Assembly (NCBI GenBank): GCA_947175245.1
Contig: CAMWLW010000012.1
Location: forward strand, 1-43,541
DNA length: 43,541 bases
Direction of reading: 5' to 3'
Source of the DNA: an uncultured Bacteroidales bacterium
GTDB taxonomy: Bacteria > Bacteroidota > Bacteroidia > Bacteroidales > Muribaculaceae
In this document: piece after piece, positions 1 through 8,983 of the stretch
Position numbering within the stretch: position 1 is the stretch's first letter
Layout of the letters: the number at the start of each line of letters is the position of its first letter
Translations under genes and position numbers: made by a program
The notes under the pieces: generated by a model
Seen by the model: only the letters and a program-made list of their open reading frames with translations
Told to the model about the DNA's origin: nothing
Database searches by the model: none

Positions 1-319
1 TTGTTATTTTTGTGTCACAAAGGTACACAAAAAGCGGCAATATTCTATTACAGTGGTGGGGTGGAAGGTGATGATTTCGGTGCGAAGATGTTTTTTAGCT
101 CTCTGCAGATCTTTCATCACTAAAAGTGTCCATTAGACTAAAAATTTCAGTGACTTTGTACTCGGTAAAAATATAGCCGTAAGCGATTGTAAATATTATA
201 ATTGAGCACTGAAATTTACGAATTTCCGAGAATCTACCAAGAAAATCAGCCACTTAGTTTGATGCTAAATGACTGATTTCTATATTATTAATTTGACGAA
301 TTTTTATCTCGAACTCATG
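1..319. other. Non-coding stretch downstream of the eight-gene operon
   Basis: I see no coding region here. The stretch contains the operon terminator hairpin (243-279). At 18-25 there is a minus-strand TACCTTTG, which matches the Bacteroidetes -7 consensus and could be a promoter for a gene beyond the left edge. I could not find a well-spaced TTG -33 partner for it, so that reading is weak. The rest is AT-rich with no structure I recognise. Confidence 0.5.
243..279 (-). terminator. Hairpin terminator of the actin/tubulin/vWA operon
   Basis: The arms 243-257 and 265-279 form a 15-bp stem around a 7-nt loop. Two positions pair only as G-U when read as minus-strand RNA and would be mismatches on the plus strand, which assigns the structure to minus-strand transcription. 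On that strand the stem is followed by a short U-rich stretch (UUUUCUU). It lies 41 nt past the last stop codon of the operon. Confidence 0.75.
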
Positions 320-1384
320 TTAATTAAGTTTTTTCCAAGTCCATTGACCGTTCAAATAAGGATATGTGTCTCTTCCTAAAGAACAGTCATAATAACGGCC
401 GCCCGGATAACTTGCTTGCCAGTCCAAATTTAACCATAGGTGATTCCCATCGGGACGAGTTGCCAACGAGGTAATGTTATAAGCGGGAAAGCGCTTTTTT
501 ATTTCTTTTAACACATCGTTTTGGTTCCACTGAGAAATATCTACCTCAGTGAACGCGTGTCCGCCTCCGGTATTTTCACCTGTATTAATACAGGGACGAC
601 CTCCGATAGCCAATATACATGATGCAACTAGGACGGCGAAATCATCACAATCACCGGATAAGGAGGAATTAATGGATTCTGAGGCTCTCGCAACATATTC
701 AGAGTCAGACGGATCGTTGACATAGCTCCAATTGTTATAGCAATAGTCAAATATCTCACAAACCTGCCCTATATTATAAGGACCGGCAGAGCGAGCGGCG
801 AGTTTGTTAGCAAAAGTCTTAGTGTATGGTAGGTTGAAATCGCATGCGTCCTCAAGCATGGCTATATTCCGGGTACCGTCGGTATACCATGCATGGTGCT
901 TACGCTCCGTGTTTTGGTACGGAGGCAGGACGATATCGTCTTCTTCATAATCAATCACTTTGGGTTTAATCTGAGGTGTTATGTCTGGTCCAGCGGAAGC
1001 GTATTGATTGAAGTTATCCAAAGAATCGGTAACATTGGCAGAATTGAAACTTGATTTACCAGAAAGCAACATTTGGCGTGCAGGGCTGCCTCCACGTTTA
1101 AGACGAATGTAAGCGTAGTAGCGTTTCCCCTTCTTCATGCTTTTTACGCTAAAAGGATTTTTGCTATCAGCTACGACTTCAATTTTCTCTTTCCGCAATT
1201 TTTTCAAGTATTCTTCACCTTCTGCTGTGGGATTCACTCCTAAAATTGTGACCAATGCACCGTTATTAAGCTCAACCGTAGAGCCATCCATCACATTCTT
1301 GATAGTGAGCCCTCGTTTTGAGATAATGAGCGCGCCGAACAATAAAATACCTATGACAAAAAGTATAATTTTTTTTCCAGACAT
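320..1384 (-). CDS. Membrane-anchored transglutaminase-fold protein, last gene of operon
   Basis: 354 aa. An N-terminal hydrophobic segment (residues 5-22) should anchor it in the inner membrane with the rest outside the cytoplasm. Residues about 26-110 resemble an SNase-like beta-barrel (VMDGSTVELNNGALVTILGV), but the usual acidic catalytic residue of the DGDT motif is Ser here, so nuclease activity is unlikely. Residues about 195-340 form a transglutaminase/papain-like core with a plausible triad: C246 in GDCDDFA, H276 in GGHAFTEV and D321 in LWLNLDW. Such domains act as proteases, cross-linkers or peptide amidases; the substrate cannot be read from the sequence. The gene follows the 165-aa gene by 13 nt and ends the operon, so it may process or cross-link a component of that machine. 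Confidence 0.75.
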   Translation of the reverse strand: MSGKKIILFVIGILLFGALIISKRGLTIKNVMDGSTVELNNGALVTILGVNPTAEGEEYLKKLRKEKIEVVADSKNPFSVKSMKKGKRYYAYIRLKRGGSPARQMLLSGKSSFNSANVTDSLDNFNQYASAGPDITPQIKPKVIDYEEDDIVLPPYQNTERKHHAWYTDGTRNIAMLEDACDFNLPYTKTFANKLAARSAGPYNIGQVCEIFDYCYNNWSYVNDPSDSEYVARASESINSSLSGDCDDFAVLVASCILAIGGRPCINTGENTGGGHAFTEVDISQWNQNDVLKEIKKRFPAYNITSLATRPDGNHLWLNLDWQASYPGGRYYDCSLGRDTYPYLNGQWTWKKLN

Positions 1385-1397
1385 ATTGCTTCAACAA

Positions 1398-1895
1398 TTA
1401 TATTCTACATTTTTCCTCTACGATCCAATACCCGTCTTTCAGCAGAACTGTGCCATATGATTCGGGTGAGATCTCAATATCGTCGAGCTGTTCTAAAGGT
1501 TTACTGAGTTCGCACAGTGGCAGCAAAAAACTGTTTGCATTGGTACGCATTCGTGCGAGTCCTTGCTGAAGAGGATAAAAACGACCGTGTATGCCATCGG
1601 TTGTTTCCACAACATAGAGAACTCGAGGATTGTCTATAGATGGGAGGTTATTACATTCTTCAAATCCAGCACCATCTGGAGTCCCGAAAAAATATTTCTT
1701 CAATGATTTCTGTTCTGATATAGGTACATATCCCAAATTGTCAGGTTGATAGACTGTTGATGGACTTGCGGGTGGACAGTTATATTCAGTCGGTATAGGA
1801 GGTGTATTATTTACACAGGAGGTTCCTGTCATCTTCTCGAGTACTTGTCGGATACCGCGTAGTTCAGTCAAGAGTTGTGATTCAAATTCAGTCAT
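1398..1895 (-). CDS. Small hypothetical protein with N-terminal helix
   Basis: 165 aa; I do not recognise the family. Residues 1-24 form an amphipathic helix (FESQLLTELRGIRQVLEKM), probably a short coiled coil. A Pro/Asn-rich linker (about 28-65) follows, then a compact mixed domain (about 66-165) that starts near YFFGTPDGAGFEE and ends in VLLKDGYWIVEEK. No signal peptide or membrane segment is visible, so it is probably cytoplasmic. It follows the large Hsp70-like gene after an 83-nt gap holding a strong hairpin (1923-1959) and precedes the transglutaminase-fold gene by 13 nt. Its position suggests an adaptor or accessory subunit of the operon's complex, but nothing in the sequence shows a function. 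Confidence 0.6.
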   Translation of the reverse strand: MTEFESQLLTELRGIRQVLEKMTGTSCVNNTPPIPTEYNCPPASPSTVYQPDNLGYVPISEQKSLKKYFFGTPDGAGFEECNNLPSIDNPRVLYVVETTDGIHGRFYPLQQGLARMRTNANSFLLPLCELSKPLEQLDDIEISPESYGTVLLKDGYWIVEEKCRI

Positions 1896-1922
1896 GGTTT
1901 AAGATCGATTACAAATGAATTT

Positions 1923-1959
1923 AGGGGTACGCCAGATGCAGTACTAATGGCGCACCCCT
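1923..1959 (-). promoter_or_regulatory. Intercistronic hairpin between the fifth-to-last and last two genes' junction (1979 gene / 1895 gene)
   Basis: The 12-bp arms (1923-1934 and 1948-1959) surround a 13-nt loop that itself contains the palindrome AGTACT. The only plus-strand mismatch becomes a G-U pair in minus-strand RNA. No U-tract follows, so it is more likely an mRNA-stability or processing element, or a partial attenuator, than a full terminator. It lies in the longest gap inside the operon (83 nt) and would separate expression of the six upstream genes from the last two. Confidence 0.6.
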
Positions 1960-1978
1960 AATGATTAAAGAGTGAGTG

Positions 1979-4900
1979 TTATTTAGAAAGCAATCGAGCT
2001 GAGACCTCTTCCATAACCAAAGATATGAACTGGAAGAAGAGCGAGTCAGTCAGGAAGTCACCGTCGACAGCATTTCTATCGTCGCCCTTGATATATTTAA
2101 GACATTTGATCATTTCTTCCTTGTTCATTATAGGAGTGGCAGATCCATAGCCTTTGTAGAAAAAGTCGATGAATTTGAGCACATTGTTATATACATCATC
2201 CACCCTGCTCTTGAGTACTCCAGTAGGAATACCATATTCGTCGATTTCTACCCGGTTAAAGGTCTTGTCATCGCCGAATGCCACTACTCTGTTTTTGCGA
2301 GCCTCATCATTGAAAGCGAGGAGATTTTTCTTATTGCCTTCAAGGGCTCCGTATACAGCTGCTGCTTTGGGATTGGGATACGGCGTGACCCTAATTTCAT
2401 TAACAACGTCGCCATCAACATTATATGCTTCTCTGAAAGCCAAACGGATATATTTGTCCTTACTTTTGTTTAGCGAAATAAGTTTTGAACCGTTTCCTGT
2501 AAGGTGGATATGTACTGGAAGTTCGTTCGGAGACATTGCATGGCAAACCTGTGCTATGTGATAGAATAGTGCGGCGTTGTGTAGTTGAAGCATGAACTTT
2601 GGCACATCATTAATGAAGATATCCTGGAATGAACCATTGGATTGGGAGAAACCGTAGTTCATCAGAGAACTTACGGAGGCATCCATATTGATCTTCTGCG
2701 TATGATTTAACCCGCCTTTTTGTCCGACTGATTCTTTTTTCTTCAGATGCGGTACAATATAGTTATTCACAGGTTCTACCTTTCTATTCAGTTCTCCATC
2801 AAGATATAGAGAATTACCCGCGAAACCGAACGAGGATATGAATTGAGGCTTGTTGTTACTATATCCGATAATATCAGTTGAGCCTCCACCCATGTCCACA
2901 ACCATATTCAAATGGTGAACACTCGCATCTTTATTACATGCAAAGAAAGGAGTCAACGACTCATTGGTCGACTTTATATATTCCTTTACTGTTGATGTTT
3001 TACCTTGCAGAATTTCGTCCTTATTAGGTGTGAGCCATTCGGGGTGGAACATTCTGCAGAAGTTTAGTTCCCATTGTCTTGTATAGTTTCCAATCAGTTC
3101 ATCCTGAAACGAAAGCGGATAAGTCCATATTATCTTGCACTGATTGAGGTCGTACCCATTGCATAGCATATTACATCTAACTATGAACAACAACTCGGTC
3201 ATGAAAGCGATAAAGTCATTTTTCTTTTCCACATTCTCACCGTAAATACCTGACTCATCCTTGCCATAAAACCATTTGAATTTTCCTTCGGCAATATTGT
3301 CAATGTCAACATTTTTGTCCTCGTTCCTTCTCCAGCCAATGGAGTAGTATGCAAACGGTATTGATCGATTAAGCAGAGGCACCATGCCATCGTTGCCATT
3401 TTCGCTACGCAGACGGTTAACAACCGATGGTATTGGGAATCTGACACCACGTTCGCTGTCGGTATTGACGATACGTGCAGGGATAAACTCACTCAGTTGG
3501 GCTGATAGGGCCTCATTAGAGGGACTTCCATCAAACTCAGGCAGGACGGCATCCTGATAATATTGAGCCAAATCGCCAAGCAACTTTTCATTCATATCAC
3601 AATGCATAAATTCCAGTTCAAGGAAACGGCCTTCATTATTACCATGAATTGTTGAGAAATCTGTGATTGAGGCATTATTTGCCTGGTTACTGTTGGGATG
3701 GTAATATGCCATGTAGGTATTGGACGTTCCTAAATCGATGGCGATCACTGTCTCATTTCTATCTGTAAGTTCAATGTGCTTCAAGCGAGGCACAATCAAG
3801 GCGGTACCTCTGATAGTTTGATTGTTACCGGCTAAATCCGGGACTGTGATATCGAGATTAAGTTCGGCGAACTTGATTCCGATTTTTTTATTATTGCCGT
3901 TTGTCCTATCTTCCAGATCACCGCCGCTCACATGATAGTAAGTGCAGTTGTGAGGATAGAATGTATCATTATCTTTAATGACATTGGTTTTATTGACAAG
4001 AACTTGAGCATCAGGATAAGCCTGAACTTTACCATCAGCATGATAGAAGAAACGCAGCGACCAATTTGGGGTGCTGAAATCGTTATAGAACAGTACCTTG
4101 TAGATGTTCTCGAAATCATCTGACTGAGCGAAGGGATATATACCGAATACGAATTGCTTCATATCGGCACCTTGTGTTATTACACCGTTAGGATAGCAAC
4201 AAATGCCTTTCTCACTATTGGGCGAGTAGTAATCCCGGCGCAACTCCATAGTTCCTCCCGTGGTAAGAGTCAGAGTTAATATGACACAAAAGTGGGATGT
4301 ACTATATTTCTTTATTTTGAGTCCTCTGATAAGATTCTCAAGATCAATATAGTTGAGCGCTTCCTGCTTGATTGGAACAAGACAGCGGCGGAAATTTTTC
4401 AGCGTTGCAAGGTCAAAATATTCGATAGCTTCATACTTCTTATCCACTTCATAAGGAAGAACGACCAGCGTATCGCTCAACAAATCGTTCACCGACAACC
4501 AGGGCATAGGTCTGAGACCATCGGGAGAAACTCTGTCGGCTATGGGCGTGTTGAAGTCGTTGAAGCTCACACTAAAATTAAATGGTTTGGCAATATAGAG
4601 AAGATACTTGAGGTAGCAACGGTCCATATTACCAGGTCGGACGTAGGTTTGTCCTCCTGCCGTTATTACCTTGGGTAACTCAGCTGTGTCTGGTCCGATA
4701 TTGTAATTGGGAAATTCATTGATGAATTTCTTACCGTCGAGGTCGGGCGCGTCTACATGTCTTTTTAGAGCATTGAAGAGATGCATGTATATGGCACTTA
4801 ATCCGGTATCTTTCAAAAGAAGATAGAGGAAGTCGAGGAATTTCTGCTCGCGTCCCTCAAAGAGTATCCAATCATTTTTGGTGCGTGTAAGATAATTGTG

Positions 4901-5575
4901 ACCTGCATATGAGAGTACAGGCGTACCATTTTCATCTCTTAGATCACAGTCGGCCTTTGTGAAGAAGCCTGTAAATGGAGATGTGGAGGCAAAAGTCCGA
5001 TCTTTATATTTGAACAAATAGTTAGAAGTGAAATCGTAATAAAAATCATGGCCGCTTTGTTTACGACTTTCAATTACACTATTGTAGCTTTTGCGAAAGA
5101 GCTCAAGTGTTTCGAGGTATGACCTCAGATTAGGATTGGATTTGAACGAATTTGCCACACCAGGTGTATTGGGACTCACGGTGCGTGTCAATTCAATTTT
5201 TATGTCATGATCCAGAAGTTGAAGATCAGAGAGGCGATACATAATCTCGAATATATCAAGACAGTGTGAAATAGTCTTGACATAATCATCGGGGATCGCT
5301 CTCTGCCTCAGTTGATCTTCGGCCATGACTCCGCGGCCGGCATCATATTCTCTGAAAGCGATGTCGGTAATGAGCATACGTGCATATGGAGATGGAATTG
5401 ATGTGATTTTTTCACCGCCTGCAGATACCATATACTGGGTCTTATTGAAAAAATCTCCTCCATATGGATTATATTGTTGGTTAACGACTCCTTCTCGCTT
5501 AGCCGAGACATCGAAGTCCGGTTCGAGGTTCGAGGTACTCTCTTCGACATTTAAGCCGAATCTATAGTTTTTCAT
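1979..5575 (-). CDS. Large soluble Hsp70/actin-fold ATPase
   Basis: 1198 aa with no signal peptide or membrane segment, so probably cytoplasmic. About 600 N-terminal residues match nothing I recognise. The C-terminal half carries the nucleotide-binding signatures of the Hsp70/actin/sugar-kinase superfamily: phosphate 1 IDLGTSNTYMAYY (D614), phosphate 2 MVVDMGGGSTDIIGYS (D894) and an adenosine-type motif HLTGNGSKLI (about 1024-1033). The overall layout recalls the SrfB group of large actin-fold proteins, but that link is only by architecture. It is encoded 18 nt after the tubulin-fold gene and is the second actin-fold protein of the operon; the other is membrane-anchored. It could be a filament-forming or chaperone-like ATPase of a cytoplasmic sub-complex. 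The ATPase fold is well supported; the role is not known. Confidence 0.85.
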   Translation of the reverse strand: MKNYRFGLNVEESTSNLEPDFDVSAKREGVVNQQYNPYGGDFFNKTQYMVSAGGEKITSIPSPYARMLITDIAFREYDAGRGVMAEDQLRQRAIPDDYVKTISHCLDIFEIMYRLSDLQLLDHDIKIELTRTVSPNTPGVANSFKSNPNLRSYLETLELFRKSYNSVIESRKQSGHDFYYDFTSNYLFKYKDRTFASTSPFTGFFTKADCDLRDENGTPVLSYAGHNYLTRTKNDWILFEGREQKFLDFLYLLLKDTGLSAIYMHLFNALKRHVDAPDLDGKKFINEFPNYNIGPDTAELPKVITAGGQTYVRPGNMDRCYLKYLLYIAKPFNFSVSFNDFNTPIADRVSPDGLRPMPWLSVNDLLSDTLVVLPYEVDKKYEAIEYFDLATLKNFRRCLVPIKQEALNYIDLENLIRGLKIKKYSTSHFCVILTLTLTTGGTMELRRDYYSPNSEKGICCYPNGVITQGADMKQFVFGIYPFAQSDDFENIYKVLFYNDFSTPNWSLRFFYHADGKVQAYPDAQVLVNKTNVIKDNDTFYPHNCTYYHVSGGDLEDRTNGNNKKIGIKFAELNLDITVPDLAGNNQTIRGTALIVPRLKHIELTDRNETVIAIDLGTSNTYMAYYHPNSNQANNASITDFSTIHGNNEGRFLELEFMHCDMNEKLLGDLAQYYQDAVLPEFDGSPSNEALSAQLSEFIPARIVNTDSERGVRFPIPSVVNRLRSENGNDGMVPLLNRSIPFAYYSIGWRRNEDKNVDIDNIAEGKFKWFYGKDESGIYGENVEKKNDFIAFMTELLFIVRCNMLCNGYDLNQCKIIWTYPLSFQDELIGNYTRQWELNFCRMFHPEWLTPNKDEILQGKTSTVKEYIKSTNESLTPFFACNKDASVHHLNMVVDMGGGSTDIIGYSNNKPQFISSFGFAGNSLYLDGELNRKVEPVNNYIVPHLKKKESVGQKGGLNHTQKINMDASVSSLMNYGFSQSNGSFQDIFINDVPKFMLQLHNAALFYHIAQVCHAMSPNELPVHIHLTGNGSKLISLNKSKDKYIRLAFREAYNVDGDVVNEIRVTPYPNPKAAAVYGALEGNKKNLLAFNDEARKNRVVAFGDDKTFNRVEIDEYGIPTGVLKSRVDDVYNNVLKFIDFFYKGYGSATPIMNKEEMIKCLKYIKGDDRNAVDGDFLTDSLFFQFISLVMEEVSARLLSK

Positions 5576-5593
5576 TTGTTTTCGATATTATAT

Positions 5594-7210
5594 TTATATT
5601 GCGCAATTATCTTCGAGCACTTTGTCAAGGCCATCAGAAATAGTCTTAAGGAGTGCTGCGAGTTTTTTCTCTTCCGGAACCCCGGCCCATCTAAGATGTT
5701 TATGTGCGTTTAGTATGTTAGTCGCGAGATCCGGGTAGATGGGAACGGTTATTTCACGTCTTCTCATCAAACCTTCTTTTTTCTGTTTGGTTTTAGCAAT
5801 GCCATAATCATTGCTGTTGAAGAACTTCAGAGTCACATTATTCTGATCGATAGAATCACCATTATTAGGGAATATTGAAAACTTTCGGCGCGCATCCTTA
5901 CCTCCAAGGTCTTCAAACCATACGATCCATTCTTTGAAGAAAGCATTCAGGCCCCAGGCATACTGAAACTCACGTGTTTCTGCAGCAAGTACATTATCCA
6001 ATTCATTGACATCCTTATAGACTTTTTCGGGATTATTTCCTCTGCAGGCTTCAAGCATTTTATCGGTGAAAGCAATATCCCTGGTTATAGGAGAATCATT
6101 ACCCCACAGGTGCCAAAGGAAGCCATCGCCCTTATTGATGAAGAGTTCGCGCAAGAGTTGGAATTTTATCAGCGCTTTTTTCACCTCATTAGTTTTGATT
6201 GAAGCAATATTGCATATAGTTGAATGTCCGGCGTTATCATTATCTATTCCGAAGATAGGTCGTCTATATTCAATGTCTGTCTGATTGCCTCGTTTAGAGA
6301 AATCTATGATTGAGATTGCAGAAAGAAGTTCAACAAGATGAGCAGGATTATCTTGCTTAGGTCCACCTACGAAGTGAGGAAACAATGAACGATAGTTATC
6401 CCCCACATAGTAGAGATAGTCCATGTTCTTCATATAGTCGTCGTAGTACATAAGAGCTGCACGTGTCTTGGCGCTGAATGTGTCAGACTTGACGTCCCAT
6501 TTAGACGTATCAATTATATTTTCATCGTACTCATCTTTCTCCCCAAATTCAAAATACGGGAGGACTGCCACCCCGCCGATTGTTGGGCGAGATTTATCGG
6601 AGCGCATGAACGTATTAACAATTAAGGGAAATCCGGCAGCACCTGTGCCACCGAACAATGAGCCAACCACCATCACACCATCGCCTTGACCTGCATTAAG
6701 TATGTCATTGAATCGTGTGTCGTTGAAAGATAATGTATTGAGGACAACTGATCCGATATTAGGATTACCTACAAAACCTACGGTAAGTTTCATGTTGAGA
6801 TCGTCTTCAGAAAAGAGCAGGTCGCGTTCCTCAAGTATATCCTTTTCCACAGGGTCTTCTGTACGGAGTCCTAATCCAATGATGCTCTTGAGGTTTCCGA
6901 TTTGGTCACCGGCAATGTCGAGCAGGATAGGATCTGCGATTTTGGTACTGAAGAAAGAAGGTCGTTTCTCAGGTTCAAGTTTTTGAACCAGCGTGCCGAT
7001 GCCGTTCTTACCAGCGTTTTCCGAAACTGCATTGTAGTAGCTTATAAGTTTCAGGCAACGTGTTAAAGCCATTGATTTGGCATCGTTATCTACAAAAATA
7101 GGCACAACGTTATTGGCGCCTATTTTCACACCGGCAGCCAAAAGCATGATGAGCGAACGCATAACTCGTTCGCCGCTGCCGCCGATTGCGAATATATAAA
7201 GATTGTTCAT
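5594..7210 (-). CDS. Tubulin/FtsZ-fold protein (Tubulin_2-like)
   Basis: 538 aa, no membrane segment. The N-terminus has a Rossmann-like start LYIFAIGGSGERV (glycines 10-13) followed by strand VVPIFVDNDA (36-44). At 181-195, VVGSLFGGTGAAGFP matches the tubulin signature loop that holds the GTP phosphates (GGGTGTG in FtsZ and tubulin). Together these indicate a GTP-binding tubulin-like fold of the kind Pfam calls Tubulin_2. I could not place the T7 catalytic loop, so polymer-coupled GTP hydrolysis is unproven. The gene overlaps nothing but lies 2 nt after the 138-aa membrane protein gene and 18 nt before the actin-fold gene, which implies co-translation and a shared complex. At 538 aa it is longer than FtsZ, the extra length being C-terminal. 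Confidence 0.8.
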   Translation of the reverse strand: MNNLYIFAIGGSGERVMRSLIMLLAAGVKIGANNVVPIFVDNDAKSMALTRCLKLISYYNAVSENAGKNGIGTLVQKLEPEKRPSFFSTKIADPILLDIAGDQIGNLKSIIGLGLRTEDPVEKDILEERDLLFSEDDLNMKLTVGFVGNPNIGSVVLNTLSFNDTRFNDILNAGQGDGVMVVGSLFGGTGAAGFPLIVNTFMRSDKSRPTIGGVAVLPYFEFGEKDEYDENIIDTSKWDVKSDTFSAKTRAALMYYDDYMKNMDYLYYVGDNYRSLFPHFVGGPKQDNPAHLVELLSAISIIDFSKRGNQTDIEYRRPIFGIDNDNAGHSTICNIASIKTNEVKKALIKFQLLRELFINKGDGFLWHLWGNDSPITRDIAFTDKMLEACRGNNPEKVYKDVNELDNVLAAETREFQYAWGLNAFFKEWIVWFEDLGGKDARRKFSIFPNNGDSIDQNNVTLKFFNSNDYGIAKTKQKKEGLMRRREITVPIYPDLATNILNAHKHLRWAGVPEEKKLAALLKTISDGLDKVLEDNCAI

Positions 7211-7212
7211 GG

Positions 7213-7629
7213 TTAAAAAATGCAGTTATGAAGGATGAGGTGAGGAGCGTTGGATTTCTCTTTAACAAAGAACGAGAAAAGCTCATAAAGACAAGCGTAG
7301 TAAAACGTGTCTATGAGAGATACAAACAGGTTATTAAATCCGAAGGCATATGACCAATCGTCCACAATAGTAGGAATGAGGATAAAATTGGCCAGCCAAA
7401 GAACCAGCAACCCGAGAACGAAGATAACGCGATAGTTCTTTCGCGTTGCATTAGCGGCTACTTTAGACACGCCGTGATAGAAAATACATACCGCGCATAA
7501 AGAAATAGCAACAAGTGCAATAAGCACCCAGGCTAACACATCTGTGTTACAGAAGATGTTGTAATCTTCAGCGTTCGCATCCAAAACCCAACCGAACAAA
7601 AAGTCGGCAATGGTACCTAAATACTCCAT
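7213..7629 (-). CDS. Small integral membrane protein
   Basis: 138 aa, family not recognised. Three hydrophobic helices are visible: about 31-52 (VLAWVLIALVAISLCAVCIFY), 67-87 (VIFVLGLLVLWLANFILIPTI) and a less hydrophobic one at 95-120 (FVSLIDTFYYACLYELFSFF). A basic stretch (KVAANATRKNYR) sits between helices 1 and 2 and probably faces the cytoplasm. It lies 18 nt after the vWA gene and 2 nt before the tubulin-fold gene. It is a natural candidate for the membrane base that ties the cytoplasmic tubulin-fold and actin-fold proteins to the extracytoplasmic vWA domains, but this is inference from position. Confidence 0.7.
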   Translation of the reverse strand: MEYLGTIADFLFGWVLDANAEDYNIFCNTDVLAWVLIALVAISLCAVCIFYHGVSKVAANATRKNYRVIFVLGLLVLWLANFILIPTIVDDWSYAFGFNNLFVSLIDTFYYACLYELFSFFVKEKSNAPHLILHNCIF

Positions 7630-7647
7630 AATAATGATATTAGTTTA

Positions 7648-8970
7648 TTATTTTTTTAGAACGTTAAATTTTAAATCAACGATGCGGTTAACATCACTGT
7701 CTGTGATATTATATGCTTCATAAAGTGCCTCAATCACGGCGTTGAAGCCCCACGTGCGCCCCTGAAGGTTTTCGGCATTTATATTTATATCGTCGTCTAT
7801 ACTTGATGTCGCGAACTCCTTGTATCGTGGCGATGTAAAGATTATTTCAACCTCTTTTTCTTTCGGAAGCTGAGAATAGGGCTGTGTAGTCAAGGTAAAA
7901 CCGGCATTCCCTATCAGCGGACTAACGCTTGATAGTATGGTTTCATCAAATGTGGGAGTGATATTTTGATTGATATATATAGGAAGGGCGAATGGGGCGA
8001 AGGTAAAAGTGAATTGCGACTGAGTAGTCTTAATATTCCTACTCATACTGACGGAAAAGATTCTGTCGGCCGCTTTTGACTCATCCTTGGGCTTCGGGTT
8101 CCCGAGAATCCATTGTGGCTGTTCTTCAGGTTGTGATACGCTGTACGATTCTGTTTTCAGATCGTTCTCGGCCAATGATAAGGTGGTGAATATGTCAGTA
8201 TAACCTGCTGGTATGCAGTTACGCTCGCACATTTCATTGAGAGCTGCCTTTGAACCAACGATCATAAAATAGAACGGGCGATCAGCCATGAGGCTGTCTT
8301 TGTAAACATTGGGTACAATATTCTCGGTGTGGTTGTAATAGTAATTACCGTTAAAGTCGCTTTGGTATTTTACAATCAGCACTTCTTTCCCGGCATTCTT
8401 GAGTTGCTGGAACCGGTTACGAACATTCGTCTTTAGATCGGATAGCGCATGGGCATTATAAAAATTGTCTTTTTTTGTCAGGAGGGTTGTTTTTCCATAA
8501 GAAAGGATCATATCGCTAACCAAAACACTGACTGAAGAGTCGCCGACGGCCTTATCAGCCGCTACAGCTATAAGTTTGTCGACTTCAGTGATTGGACCCG
8601 AAAAGGCAGAATAATCACTTAGACTGGTCAATGCCTGCTCTAAGGTATAAGATTTACCGCTGCAGATGGCGCTGCTGTTGGCTTGTAATATATTGTTGCA
8701 GTTGGCCATCAGGTCGCCGGTAATTGAGAGCAAAGCCTTCTTGCTATGTTTGAACTGAGGTTTATTTCCTGAGAAGTCTGTATAACCTCTCATAGAGCCG
8801 GAGTTATCGATTAATAAGGTTACTGCCTTTACTACATTGTTTGACGAGTGGGTTGCCGGAACCGAGACTTCTGCTTTTGAGCCGTATTCTCCACCTCCAT
8901 TTCTAAAGATTGTAATTAGCGCCGCTGCAGCAATAACAGCCAGAACGATGTAAAGAACTTTATTTTTCAT
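7648..8970 (-). CDS. Membrane-anchored vWA-domain protein
   Basis: 440 aa. Residues 5-22 form one N-terminal hydrophobic anchor, so the bulk should lie outside the cytoplasm. A von Willebrand A domain starts at about residue 48 with a complete MIDAS start DNSGSM (D55, S57, S59); the later VSVLVSDMILSYG strand carries the usual downstream Asp. vWA domains bind partners through a bound divalent metal. The C-terminal third (about 270-440) is beta-rich and not recognised. Its neighbours are the coiled-coil/GrpE-like gene 13 nt upstream and the small membrane protein 18 nt downstream. Together with the vWA-like N-terminus of the first operon gene, it gives the system two extracytoplasmic vWA-type modules that may assemble with each other. 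Confidence 0.85.
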   Translation of the reverse strand: MKNKVLYIVLAVIAAAALITIFRNGGGEYGSKAEVSVPATHSSNNVVKAVTLLIDNSGSMRGYTDFSGNKPQFKHSKKALLSITGDLMANCNNILQANSSAICSGKSYTLEQALTSLSDYSAFSGPITEVDKLIAVAADKAVGDSSVSVLVSDMILSYGKTTLLTKKDNFYNAHALSDLKTNVRNRFQQLKNAGKEVLIVKYQSDFNGNYYYNHTENIVPNVYKDSLMADRPFYFMIVGSKAALNEMCERNCIPAGYTDIFTTLSLAENDLKTESYSVSQPEEQPQWILGNPKPKDESKAADRIFSVSMSRNIKTTQSQFTFTFAPFALPIYINQNITPTFDETILSSVSPLIGNAGFTLTTQPYSQLPKEKEVEIIFTSPRYKEFATSSIDDDININAENLQGRTWGFNAVIEALYEAYNITDSDVNRIVDLKFNVLKK

Positions 8971-8983
8971 ATGGTTTATATTT

